Both the position numbers and the translations under genes were made by a program. The notes under the pieces are model-generated. The model did not search any database. It was not told the DNA's origin and saw only the letters and a program-made list of their open reading frames with translations. Below are positions 22,501-35,600 of a DNA stretch of 64,000 nt, piece after piece. Each line of letters opens with the position of its first letter. Within the stretch, counting starts at the first letter, position 1. The DNA comes from Owenia fusiformis (lineage: Eukaryota > Annelida > Polychaeta > Sabellida > Oweniidae): NCBI GenBank assembly GCA_903813345.2, contig CAIIXF020000006.1, positions 39,628,848 to 39,692,847 on the forward strand. Direction: 5' to 3'.

Positions 22501-24792
22501 ATGAAATAAAACTAAAAACCTCTCTGGTTTAATGTAATTCTCGTCTCTGGAATGTCTGAAGAATACCTAAACCCCAAAGACTTTTGCCAAAAATAAATGA
22601 AACTAAAAATATTATTAGTAACTAGAACCCACGGGAGTAATTGTATAGGTTCTAAATAGCTGACTAACGCTGATATAATAGTTATCACTTTTGTTTGTTT
22701 TTGACTTTACTTGGGCCAGACCTCCATTCACTTCAATGCTAGAAACGTGCAATAGTCACTTAATTTCATGATTTATCAAAAAGTGTTGGTTGAATCTGTC
22801 TGAAACTCGAATGACATACTATTGGATGACCCTGTCAATGAATTTGAATGAATTTTAGCATTGCTCCAATGGGGATTTGGCCCAAGTTTTTTCAAATGTC
22901 ATGGAAAATGATTTAAATGACACAACTGTGTAAATCAAAGCTATATTGGAGAAAATTTGTCACTGAATTCAAATATGCTATCAAAAATAGAGATAATAGA
23001 GATAAAAAGTGCAAATCTCTTAAAATCTCGACATGAAAAAACGAGAGTTAGCGAGATTTCAAAGCTAGATTTTCTATTGCACACGGTAGAATTTAAATGC
23101 ACGCGAGTAAATTGTTATTTTATATATGTTCTTCTAATATGAATAAAAAAAATTGATGCCATCTCTATATTTATCATTGCCGAAATTATGTACAAGGGAG
23201 GTACTGTATATTGTTGCAATTCACAATTTCAGGGAAAATAGGCTGTAATCGGCCCTTGTGCCCTGGAGTAGAAATAAGCGATATCTAGGACAAAATATTT
23301 CGTATCATTAAATTTAAACCCCTTATTTATGTAAAATTCTTTAAAATTGTACTTACTGCAATATGATACTGCGAGCCCATCGTCTTCACTGGTAGGGTAA
23401 AACAGGTTAATTGTATTAAATAAACACAAAACTAAATAGTGGATTCTTTATATTTATGATCATTCAAACACTTTTTATTACTAGTGCATTTAATCATCTC
23501 AGCGTTTGCATATTCTTTGACAATATTGTCTGTAAATCCAGATCCCCTAAACGTATACGTATATTGCTTGCTATACTCACGAATGAACAAATTATTTACC
23601 CAAAGAAATATACATAATGTATCGCCTTTTTTAATGTTCACGGACGTTAAAAAATCAGATAAACTAAGGAAATGGTTAACTCATTTTATGTTTGATTTGT
23701 TTGATAAGGCATAATGTAGGCCTACTTGGCTACCGCAGCGTCCATCGTACAAACGCGAAAACGGACGCTCTTAATCAATGATCAGTTCACATTTCCACAT
23801 CCAAAAGTATTTCATTTTTATTTTCAGTTTATACATAATGTGTAATGTCATTTCTGTATTCACATGGATTATAATGATGATAAATACATGTTTTACATTC
23901 TTACAGTTAATTTCATGTTTCAAAAATGTTAATAGTACGCAACAATTTCAAGACAACAGTAAGCGTTCTAAAATGCTGAAAATCATATGCGTTCAAAGTA
24001 TAATAAATAATACACTCATTTACAAATAAGTGACTTTGGTATATTTGCAACGAGTTACTTACAAATCAACGTTTATAGGGACAACATTTTGGGCCAATAT
24101 TAACGAAATCCTTGAATGCCAAGCTTGTTAATAAGCATTAATTTTTCGATATTGTAAGATGCCCAGCGTTCGTAAAATATAACTACATTGTATACTGTAT
24201 ATGAGGCATAGATCAGGTCGAATTATTTATAATGAAAAAAACAAACATTACGTTTCATTCATATTCATGCATATCTTATTTCCAATACACGAATTTCAAG
24301 TATTTACTTCATTTGCACACTAAATTACGTTAACAGATACAATCTAACAAACACCAGCGTTTGCAAAAATACGAAAATCACGTGCGTTCATAGCATAATA
24401 AAAAGTTACCTCAGTTAGTTTGCAATACAATTTCTTTAATTACTTGACCAGTAACGTATTATTCACCATTCATAGGGACATTATTCAATCTACTATATTC
24501 GGGCCGATATGCAATTAAACCTTGTCAACTTTGTTGAAACGCGTTTACTATACGATGTTGTAAGATACCCAGCGTCTGTTAAATCAACTTAAATCAAACT
24601 GAGACCGGGTCGATTTATTAAGACTGACCTAAACAAACATAAATAAATAAGAATAGATTATTCATTCTCAGTTGATGACATATTTCCCTGTGTATATAAA
24701 CGCGTTATTTTGGGCCGATTTTGGGCCGATCTTGGCACTTTAGCGACATACATTTTCCCATCGGCCGAATCGGCCCAATGGCACTCAAAGGG
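19519..24792. mobile_element. piggyBac-like element of 5.27 kb, non-autonomous
   Basis: The left end is TTAA (19515-19518) followed by CCCTTTGAGTGCC, and the right end is GGCACTCAAAGGG followed by TTAA (24793-24796). These are exact 13-base inverted repeats inside a duplicated TTAA, the hallmark of the piggyBac superfamily. The interior shows no frame long enough for a transposase of about 550-600 residues. It is instead filled with short internal duplications: 20445-20500 against 20577-20632; 20710-20900 against 21001-21135; 22005-22105 against 22258-22400; and roughly 23930-24200 against 24340-24590. GGGCC-containing words recur beside the right end. The left and right flanks look like one older repeat split by this insertion. 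Confidence 0.65.
20273..20464 (+). CDS. Exon-like frame inside the piggyBac-like element, unrecognised
   Basis: A TTTTCAG acceptor at 20261-20267 precedes an open frame of about 63 codons ending in TGA at 20462-20464. The frame is more GC-rich than its surroundings and has a varied amino-acid vocabulary (CITEFTPPACIFITPN, LFPRSRKIPDPHDRLV). It has no motif I recognise and does not look like a piggyBac transposase. Its last 20 codons overlap a sequence repeated at 20577-20632, where the same words are no longer in frame. It could be a captured host exon or a remnant of an element protein. Coding status is uncertain. Confidence 0.25.
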   Translation: MVSATVQVKTLGTLGECITEFTPPACIFITPNTNAPVLFPRSRKIPDPHDRLVNDGYLQLGRR

Positions 24793-25911
24793 TTAAGGGG
24801 AAGCAGAATCTGGGCCCTAAATTTTTTTGGGCTTCATAAATATTGAACGCTTATTAGAATGATGAAAATAAGTTTATAACAAGGCATTAACTTACAAAAT
24901 GTCACCACCTGTCATTTGTTACAGACGCCAACCGCCGAACGCCGACTGCCGAATGCCGACGCTGAACACAAAAAGTAAGACTACAACATTAGGTCCCCAC
25001 TTGTTGTGGTGGCATAAAACCTTCCCGGCCTCTATCTGAGGGAAATCCTCACAATACTTTTGAAAATGAAAATAGCTGTCAAATTCCACCATAAGGTGTT
25101 GCAAATTGATTTCAATAAACAGCTCAAACCAACAAGAGTTTCATAGACAAGCAACTTCGCCTTATAATTGTTCGCTACCCTGTCTTAATAAAACAATAAT
25201 TAGCTTGTCCCGGCCTATAATTTGGAGCTGAAGATCAAAAGAATTTCACCAAAGCCGTCTTTTCTCACCAAATTAGAGTGTATAAGAATTTTGATGGGTG
25301 ATCATAACTTTGCTATTATACCTTTACGAGTCTATTAACCAGTCTATTACTTGCAAATACATGGTATTATCACATTATTTTTGGTTAAAGTATTTGAAAT
25401 GGGATCTCTAATAAGACATTAGTTGCTCTTCATCGTCCATTCAGTTCTGAGTTTTATCATGGGAACCCCTTTTTGGTTATATATTTTGAGAGATTTTGAA
25501 AGATTTCAGAAATTGAAAAAGTAAAGAAAAACCATCCAGGCTTTATATATGTTAGTCTTAGGTTTTTCTGAGAAAAGCCACATCTCATATAAAAAGGCAT
25601 ACTCATTTTCTAGTTTGATTTTCAAAACATCATGCATTGGGTATCCAAGATGTAGAAAACGAGAATTGGGATATGCCCATATTAGGACTTCGAGGCTGTA
25701 TGTCCATGAGATACCATATGCTGGATGAGGTACAACGATGCTACATCAGTCATATCCCATTGTCTCCTGTGGGAGAAGTCTCTCAGCTCGTTGCAACCCA
25801 TGTCATTTCCATAGTCTCCCCCTATTCCCATTCATCCCCTTTGATTGATATTCGTCTGGTAACAGGTATTTGCGCAAAGTTTGCTCTCGTGTGAAAATGC
25901 TATCATTCACA

Positions 25912-26093
25912 CAAGGAGGATTGGCTCCCAGAATGCACCACCGATATTCTGTCCCATATATGGTAGCGGTGACCTTTGACCTCACAGGTTTCAAAATGGT
26001 TTCAAACCTGTCACGTGTCAACAAGGTCAAAGGTCACGCTACCATATATGGGACAGAATATCGGTGGTGCACTCTGGGAGCCAATCCTCCTTG
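25912..26093. repeat. Near-perfect hairpin, arms of 70 bases
   Basis: The left arm, 25912-25982, and the right arm, 26024-26093, are reverse complements except for one substitution and one extra base. Both run from CAAGGAGGATTGGCTCCCAG to GACCTTTGACCT. The 41-base loop holds a smaller inverted repeat (CAGGTTT with AAACCTG). The arms carry words such as CCCATATATGG and TGACCTTTGACCT, a direct repeat of the nuclear-receptor half-site type. The open frames across the region on both strands follow from the symmetry and are not claimed as genes. Confidence 0.85.
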
Positions 26094-26099
26094 CATTCA

Positions 26100-29000
26100 C
26101 AGAGCTGGGAATACCACTATGACCATGCGCTCCCTTCTGATTTACCAGAGTCTCACTTTATCTAACGCCGTATTCCAAAGGGTAATATTTGCTGTGGGTT
26201 CCACAATACATGCGCTCTCTTCAGATGGTAAGAAAAGAGGTGTGGATGATCACGATGCCAATTTCCTAAGCCTGGGACAAATGACCATAAGTCATGAATT
26301 ATTGCGAATATCAGACCTTTGACCCCTATCTAGTACATCAAAGTCGATTCACGAAAACCCCACAATGTTACATTACAAGGGATTCCAAACGAAATATTCA
26401 TCGTATTCAACGCTATTAAATTGCCCATAGGAAGAAAATCTGTTACCTTGTCGAGGTTGTTATACATTTGACCATTGGTTGAAGCGATCGTCAAATGAAT
26501 TATTAAATTCTACTGCCAGGAGCCCAGACACACTTTCGATCCATTCTTCCCAAGAACAGATAAATATTTCCCAACCTTCCAGCGTTTTAACAATTAAAAT
26601 CTAAAATAAAATGCAAAGATGATCACAAAAGTCGATTTTTTAAATGGTTAAATAAACACAGTGAGTTGGTAAAATAGCATTTGATTTGTTTTCTAAAAGA
26701 CTTAAGGCAAATAACTGTCCTTTTTAATTGACTGGAAAAAAGAAAATTGGAAATAAATGTATTGTTATCATCAGACAAAAAAATAATCCGATTTTAATTT
26801 GGAAAAGGCAAAACCAAAGATAAAGGTGAAACGGAGCCTTAGATCCGGGAACATCAGCGACATATGGCGATTATTTTGAACAGATCCTTGAAAATTTAAA
26901 TTTTACGTACGTGACAATGATGTTTCAAATTCCTGATTTATAAACCGAGTTTATAGAATTAAATGAGCGTTGACCATTCTTGACAAACATCGTATCATTA
27001 CACATCAAAATATGGTGTCAGAAGTTTTTATTTCAATGTTGCGGCTGTTATTAAAGGTGTGAAATCACTAAATACAAAACCTACAAAACTGAACTTTCAC
27101 CTTTTTCACAACAATTTTCTGATCCTCCATGTAATTTCATCATTAAATATTTGTAAAACTAGAACTGTAGAGGACATAATTACAAAACACAACCGAACTT
27201 TAACCTAGCCCAGGTATAAGCCTCCAAGGTTTGGGCTATTGTTCCGTCCCAAAAAATTCCACCCCCCAAAGTATTTCAACCATTTCTTTCCTTTAATAGT
27301 AAGAGAAAAGTGCAATTTGAATAAGTTTGAGTATAGTATAAGACATAAAGGATAATCCTGTTGGAAAATATTAGGCTTTTAACGGAAGATTTAATGGATT
27401 TTGAGAAGGAAGATGTTTGACTATTGTAATCTTCTTCCGGGGCCTGCGTTCTTTATGAAGTGGTATTATGCTATAGACACAATGCATTGTTTACCCCCTA
27501 GCATATTTTTGTGGCTTTCGGACAGTTATAATCACCTAATATCATTATAGTTATTATGACAGCCATAAAAGCAACCATTTTGCTTTTGGCGGAGATTGTA
27601 AGATACGCCCACAGAATGACCGTCAGATGGTCACTGAGACGTTCCCATTAAGCGCCACGAGTTTAGGAAATAGGAAAAGATACGAACGTTGGTCGCTCCA
27701 ATACGATGGACGCTTAAAGGCCTATCGTTAATTTTAAAGACATTAGGCACATCTGATAAAACTGAGTGAGGTTTAAAAATGGACTTGATTTTATCAGAAT
27801 CTTTTGTGCTCTTTCTCGTGGCTTTATAATAATGACCTTATAAGGAAAGGTACAATTACGGTGATAAAAAAGTTAGCAATGTCAAAATTTAACAATGTGT
27901 ACAATCGTTTGAGATGAGGCCCCTATTTCGTGTATCCAATTAAACCGCATAAAAACAGTATAAAGGGAAAAAATAAAATAGGATTTGAACATTTTCCCAA
28001 ATGTGGTTTATCATATCTTCTTTTATTGAAAGGCCCCGATGGGAATACATGCATAATAAAACAAACTTGTGCATTCTTATTCCAAATAGTACCAGCATAA
28101 TAAACCGCAAAATCTATATAGCATAACGAACAATTTCGATACCGAGGTCAATCTGACATTTAAAGAAAAAAAACAGCAGATTTTTTATTGACTTACACAG
28201 AACCGTCTGCTAATCACGTGACCACAGCCCCGGGGTTAAGAAGAATTTTTGGTTACCCCCTCATGGGTTTATTCAAGATTTATCACTATAAGTACCAAGT
28301 AGAGACGTTTTGCTACCAAACCACTACCATAGAAAATATCATTACCCCTATCGAGACAATGTTTGTGAGTCAAAGGTCGTTTAAATATTAGTAATTTCTG
28401 AAATTTCCAAAGCAATTTTAAAGCGATACTTTAGAAACACTATACCTTATATTTATCAACTCATACCCAGTATAATTATACATTTTTAACACATTTAGGC
28501 GTTTTGGGGTTTCCAAGACAAAGGCTCCTATATTAGATCTTTGAATAATTTGTAACCTAAAACTTATCATTTCTCATTTAAACCATTTTTAATTCAAAAT
28601 GATTTTATCCTAAATGTTTATGGCATTTATATTTCTAACCATCTGCTGAACGGCATTAACACGTTTTTGAATCGGTTAAGTAAAAAGTTTTAATATTAAA
28701 TATATAATTCTCATAATTATATGAAATAGAATATGTCATCCCTTAGTGGCATAGCAATACTAAACATTATTAATATTTCTTTAAGAACCAAACTCTTTCA
28801 ATAAACAATTCTATTAAATAACATTAATGTGTAAACCACCATTTTAATCATGATAGGCAAAATGTAATTTCTAAAAATCAGTTACAATTTTATAATTGTT
28901 AAAGTAATCAACAAATCTAATCCTAAGCTGATTTGACGACAGTGGGAGGGGAAACATGTCTCAACAATCGAGTAAACCGCATCAACTTCTCTCTGACACA

Positions 29001-32000
29001 CGTCATCGAAATTAAATGTTCAATATTAATTACACTGGGTAAAAAATTGCACCCCGGGGAGATATCTACCCATTTCCAAAGTGTCGTCTGCTGATGACGT
29101 ATTTCCCGCCATTTCTCTCTAAAATTTGGATGAACTATTCGATTTTCAATCATTTTCATGCGATTTAGAGTGTTGACTCAACTGCTGTAAAATCTCACGA
29201 TCCAAAAATTACTCTTTATGCCCTTATTTTGGTGTTTAAAAACATGGTCATCATGGTTTTGTCAGAGAGTAATCCGGTAGTGTCACAGTGGCACTTGAGT
29301 GTCATCTTTGCTTCAACAGTTAGCAACCACTGTCTCTGCCAATTATCTATCTCAGCCTTCGGGAGCAGGTGAATGACATTTCTTCCTTTTTATACCGTTG
29401 TACTACCCAAGGCATCTTCCGAACACGGGACTTCGAAATTGGACATCGAAATTAGTCCTCTGTCTTTGAGAGAAAATGTTCATTGGATCCCTGGATTTCA
29501 TCCATCAGAATACACCATGCTACTGTCCTCATTTTTAGTCTTGCTAGCCAGGTTTTCATAGATGCATAAAGACAGAAGTGTGTCGTGATGGGTATCAGAA
29601 CGCCAATCCTGTATTGTTGGGGGGCCGCCTTAAAATAAAGAAATGACCAATCAAGCAAACAGACAAACAAACAAACGAAACAACCAAACAAACAAACAAA
29701 AACAAATGGAAAACTAAAGAAGTGTCAGACTCATATAACAAGAAAGCTTCCAGGGCATGCTTGCCCTACCCTACCTCCCCATCCTTGATGTCGGTCAGAA
29801 CCAACGCTGCGGTTAGCCAAGAAAGCCGAGCAAGGATAATAACATGAAAATGCATACTAAATTGAAGGAAAACACCCAGAAAACAATTATATCAGACGTG
29901 CGTCTGCCTAACCTTAAAACACCAATAAAGTCACGCAGAATCTGTTCATTTCTGTATAACAATTTGAATGAGACGTCTCATTTTCTTGCATTTTTACACA
30001 ATTTGGAACATCAACTACCTGCGCACATACCTAGTTTATGCCTATTCCACCATTTTGCACGTAATTTTGAAGATTTAACTTAACCCCCTTTGATATTTCA
30101 CCCACGGGCTCAGGCTAAGGCGATTAACCACCCCCTGGCCAAGCGTGGGTATAGGCACACTACAGAGTTACAATTAATTATCATTAACGCTTATCCAGGT
30201 GAAATTGTGGTCGAAGCCAAGCTAACGAGTGTCACTTCCCTAATTAAAATTCATGGGAACTAATCTCAATGAAAAACTACAATAAAGTCAGGTCATCAAT
30301 TTCTTGCGGTTTTCAGTAGTAATTTTGATCTCACAGCATGAAATTATTAGTTTTCTTGTATTTTGGTATTGTTTTTTAAATGTTATATTGTTATACAATG
30401 CAAATCAGTCTAGTTCATTTTTATTAAGTTAAGAATAGATGTCAGCACTGCGTCTGCATATTGTAATATCTACTCATGAATATGTACTTTTTTATCCGAT
30501 GCCAAGTAGAGTTTTAGGGAGATAAGTTGGTAAGATATATTCAGTAACCTGATTTTGAGGTTTCCATATCCAAAACCTCCATATCTCCCGCTCCAGGGCA
30601 TATCTTCCCGCTTTGAAAAAAAGTTGAAAAAAAATCTGAATAAAAATTAGACAAAAATGTTGAAAAAATTTAAAAAATGCGAAGAAAATATTATAGGGTA
30701 AAACAGTTATATACGGTCGGTTTGGATATGGGGTTTATCCCTCGTGAGATATGCACATCTTCGCTCGGTCCCTACGGTCCCTCAGGTAGATATGCATATA
30801 TCCCTCTGGATAAACCTCCCAGTACATAACCCTTACTTATCCCATTTGGATTCTCTGGGGAGGGGAGGGGGGAGGGTACATTGTGTGTAACATTTCATGA
30901 ATGTTTAAATATAAACAAGTTAATTCATTCAATAAGTGAAACAGTGCAATCTGTGTGTTGTTCTTGTCTAGTTTTGCATAGACAATTTTCTGGATATAGC
31001 CAATCATGTTTGCCGTTCTGCAATTTAGGTACGAGCCTTTATATGTACTGTGGAAAGGGCTGATTGGAAATCCGAAGATCTTCGGTACTATCCCCCCTCC
31101 GTCCCATTGTTCCGATCACCACACGTGCATCGTGATTTACGAAAAATATAATAATTTATTGAAAGATGGTAGCACCTCTCTGCCTCCTACAACGATTTAC
31201 ATACGCGAAAATTAAAAGGGGTTCTTTAATGGTAACTTTTCATTATTAAATGTCACCAATCCTACATTCAAAATGATCAATGCTTGAGATAAATAATGTT
31301 ATATAGCTTGCATTGTATATTCCATGTATGTGTTATGAGAAACACAAGATATTTTTTAGAAATAAGTCTCAGGTCTCGAAAAATATGTTGATCGTTTGGG
31401 TACGTTCATATGTGTATGGATCCATTCGGAATGCTTCGGTTGGTTTTGGAAGCATGGGCAAAGATGCGCTTCGGTTCGCATGTTTACGTTCTCAATCGCT
31501 AGACAATTTTTCGGCCTTTAAATCATTTACCACATGCACATACCTGGTCTTTTTCATTTTCTTTAATTGTATTTCCTACTTGAGAGTTTTTGTCTTGAAA
31601 AAGAAGCGAGTGTATCATTTATAAAATTTATGGAGAAAATGGTTCTATGGGACCATATATGGATGCCATATTGGCCCATAACACTCAAGAATTGAAAACA
31701 CTCTATCCATAAACCCTGACCTTTCGAATCTACATCTCAATTAAGATTGACATTGAAACAAAAGACAAATGTAGAATTCTTGTTTTTGCAACCATAAAGC
31801 AAATGTCAACGAAAATAAGACAAAATAAATAAAATTTGTGTTTACATTGGTATTCAAGATGTTGAAACAATAGCCCTATTAAGGAATTAATGTTCTTAAT
31901 AATAAGGCTGTAATTAGTCTAAATTAGCTGCTTTTGTTAATGGGAACAGGCTGAAATTATTTGTGGAATAGTAAGAAAATATTTCAATGATGTATCTTGA

Positions 32001-32478
32001 CATTCTAGTACTACCTTAGTGTTGCGTCAGGCCATGGTGACATATCAACTTTCCAATTTATAAATTCCATCAGCATAAATACAGCAGGAGAGGGGATAGA
32101 CGGGAAAGGGGGGGGGGGCAAGAAGGGAAGGGGGTATGACATCACTTGGAGAGGCCAAAATTGGTCACAAAATTGGGGGTTCACATTTCAGGATTTCTTT
32201 GACAAGGGAGTTAATTGGAGATTACAAAGGACTGAAAGAAGGTGTTCATATTGAGAGGTGTTCCGATGAGAAGAGTGTTTATATATGCAGGTTTTAGTGT
32301 ACTGAGTATCACATCATCTGTGAAAGATTTCAGAATACCTATGTATGATCCATACTCGTTTACCAGCGTGATTGGGGCAAGCCCAAATCATGATCTTGCC
32401 CCAAATCATAACTGCATACCGACTGTGTTTTCATTCACACGTATGAAAACTTTATACCTAGTTTGTTAATTCAAGATG
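26100..32478. other. Non-coding stretch without recognisable genes
   Basis: I see simple (CAAA)n/(CAAAC)n tracts at about 29644-29705. A short promoter-like combination (TGACGT next to CCCGCCATTT) occurs at about 29096-29115. A G-run lies at 32108-32120. The open frames at 28923-29159 (minus) and 29373-29561 (plus) lack domains or splice context, and none is supported as a gene. Confidence 0.4.
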
Positions 32479-32483
32479 TGTAT

Positions 32484-32692
32484 CAGGCCCGTAGCCAGGA
32501 TTTGCCAAGGGGGGGGGGGGTCAGTTTTCAAAAATTTCCAGGGGGGGTTCACATTTGACAATTTTGGCCCAAATATGGCTAAAATCACTTGAGAAGTGCT
32601 CAAAATGGTGAAAAACTGCATGATTTTGAAAGAATTTTTGGTCAGGGGGGGGGTTCGTCCGAACCCTACGAACCCTCCTGGCTACGGGCCTG
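32484..32692. mobile_element. 209-bp MITE with CAGGCCCGTAGCCAGG ends and 5-bp target duplication
   Basis: The element begins CAGGCCCGTAGCCAGGA and ends TCCTGGCTACGGGCCTG, nearly perfect terminal inverted repeats of about 17 bases. It is flanked by TGTAT on both sides (32479-32483 and 32693-32697). The interior has a poly-G run near each end. Solitary or worn ends of the same family lie near 8425, 58560, 59455 and 59820, and the 41676-43399 element shares its outer bases and 5-bp duplication. Confidence 0.8.
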
Positions 32693-32697
32693 TGTAT

Positions 32698-35600
32698 GAT
32701 CGGCGAACTAAGCTCAGCTCTTCTATGATCTAAACACTTTTTAGATAGATGAACACATATTGGCAATACTTTTTACAAGCTAAATGGAAGATATCTAGAG
32801 GAAAGATTTATGTTAATGGAAACAATTTTAAGAACAACAGATCAATTTTGTAAAATTAACACTTTTATCACATAAAAGTCTTTAAAATTGGATCACTTTT
32901 TTAAAATGAACTCTTATTTCCAAATGGTTGTAAATGAACATGGAACAGTTTTGTAAGATTAACACGTCTTTGAAAAGTTAAATTCCATGAAGAACATTAA
33001 ACATCAATTCAAATTACATGTCTTTGTTTTTGTTTCTCTTTGAGCATTGTCTTCAAACATTGATTGTCCATTAAGGTCAAGAGGAAAAAACAATGCCCCA
33101 TCACTCATTCTCCAATTCTAATATCCGGACAACATAACTACCACAGCAATCCCTTCCTTTGTGGCAATGGTATAATTATTAGAACATTTCATGCTAGATT
33201 TTTCAATTTGGGTATAAACTTGATATTTCACGGTTGTAAAGCAACTAATTCACTTTCACCTGATGACGTTTATTTAAGAAAACACAAGAGAAGTGTGAAA
33301 GTTGATATGGAGGCTGTTGAAATTAGTAGCTTCCACTGTTGCGTGTTATGGTCAGTGATTGGCCCTCTGTCATTTTAGAACGGCAGGTGAGGATGTCCAA
33401 AAAGTGAAAGTTGTAATTATTACACTAGTTCTATTTTCCATTTACCTTTCATAAGAACATTGCTTACACTAATGCCATTGAATTAACCATTTACAAATGA
33501 TATTTATTTTTATCATAAACCTAATGGTCAATACATTCTCCTGTAAATTATATTTGCCAAAGTTCTTTCATCCTTTAGTAGCAAAAATGAGTAAACTTAG
33601 ATCATTTCAACAACCCGCATATTACATCAATTTTTAAACATAAAAACAAAATTTTCATATGGGTTGTTTTTTTAAATAAAATTTATGGGGTAACGAATAT
33701 CTTGTACCTGACTATTAAAGGTAGTTGCCATTGTTATCATAAATTCACCATAGGGGTTACATCTCAAATAACAAAGCTAACAATTGCGTCCAATTATAAA
33801 CAATGTGTTCATATGCCTTAGGGTCGGATTCTCTAAGATTATACGGCAGCCAGGGAACTCTGACCCTGAGAAAATGACCGGTGGTTTAAATAGAGTCAAA
33901 ACATGTGCTTCTTCAACACATCTTTGGCAGAACCTTTGGATCATTTTATGGCACATTTTTTTCAATTAATTTATCAAACAAACTGACGTCACATTTTCCT
34001 AATAAATAATATGATGTAACAAGATGTAACAATTGTGGAAATTCAACTTTTATGAGAGGGATTGATTGTTACGTGTCCTAGTCTAACAAAGGGTAAAGGG
34101 AGGGGGGGGAAATAACAACACATCATTCACTTTCCATCGCACCTGACCAAAGATCAATAAATTCCTTCAACAATAGCAAACATCATCAATGCTTACAAAT
34201 TTTTATTTAACTTCTTGAACCCTATCCACGCGCAGGTTGCAGCTCAAAATCGAGACAATTTTGGCAATTATGCATGTAAAGACACCACCCTGTGTTTCAC
34301 AATAGTTCCATTAATTAACACATCTACTGCTAAAGATTGAATTTTTTCAAGCAAAAACTTGTTGAACTATTCTCCAGGTCATTATTATCAATTAATTAGG
34401 AAACACAAGCCATATCAAAATAATATTTTGACCCTGTTGAACTTTATTCTAAAGGTGAACTGTTTCATAATTGTACCTGTTTCACAGCGGGGCTAAACCT
34501 ATGATGAAGAAAATATCTTTCTAAAGGATTTTGCTAAAAAAAATTGGTCACGAATGATTTTATGCCTTTGGAACACATAATAGGATCCAAAGCTTTTTGT
34601 CAAAATAATTCGTAATGAAACAATCAATACCCCTGTGTACCACCAGGTTCAAATATTTTTGATTTTGACACATATATGCTGACGAATTAGATACTTCCCA
34701 GTGACATTATACTAAATCTACAGAATGCATTATTTTTTTTAAACCGAGGATTGTATGATAAAAATGCAGACAATTAAGGATCATCAATTGTAGAAGTTAT
34801 TTCTCATGACAATGACAAGTAGAAAATGATATATGATTTAATTGTACCATCTTAATTATAGAAAAATGCAGGTGATTTTTATCATTAACATCTTTACATT
34901 CATATTAATGATTTCCCATGAATAAAATCTCATGCCGATTTAAATGCGAAGAGGAATGGAATAGAGTGAAATAGTTAGGAGTGGAATAAATTGATATGAA
35001 CTAGATACTTTACGTATGATAAAAATGGTTTAAATGTCAAGCAGTTCATAGTAGGAATCATAAAGAGAACTAATAAAATGACTGCGTATTGATTGGCATT
35101 TCAATCATAGGTAAAACGTAGAAACAAGACAAGATATCATATTTAAACATCCTGACATAAGCCCAGAAACAAAAGATGTTAAAGTAAATAATACTTTTTA
35201 TTTTTATGCCATAAAATTAACATGTGCACCATATGGTGAAATAAAAGTGAAAAAATCTCAGACAGATGAGATGCTAATTATTAATGTAATGTCATCCCCA
35301 TAAAACACAGTCATATTTCCAAATGATGCATGTTGATTTTAATTTACTATATAAATAATTTCTGCATTAAGTTGGATTTAAACAAGGTGGCGTGCTACAA
35401 GGATTGCTAAGAAAAGTGCTATTGTACAAAGCTCTAATATATCTATCCTTGTAGGATGCATTTTTTTACTTTAATTGCGAAAATGATAATTAGAATCCTG
35501 TTGGTTATAACAATAGTGGCTATCTCGATGCATAAGGTTGGGTTAACACAAGGGAATACCAAACTAGTCTATTTGAAAGAAATCGAAATTTCTTCGATGT

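Noticed and set aside
25870-26322. 150-codon plus-strand frame
   Set aside because: It runs through both arms of the hairpin at 25912-26093; there is no domain and the opposite strand is open too.
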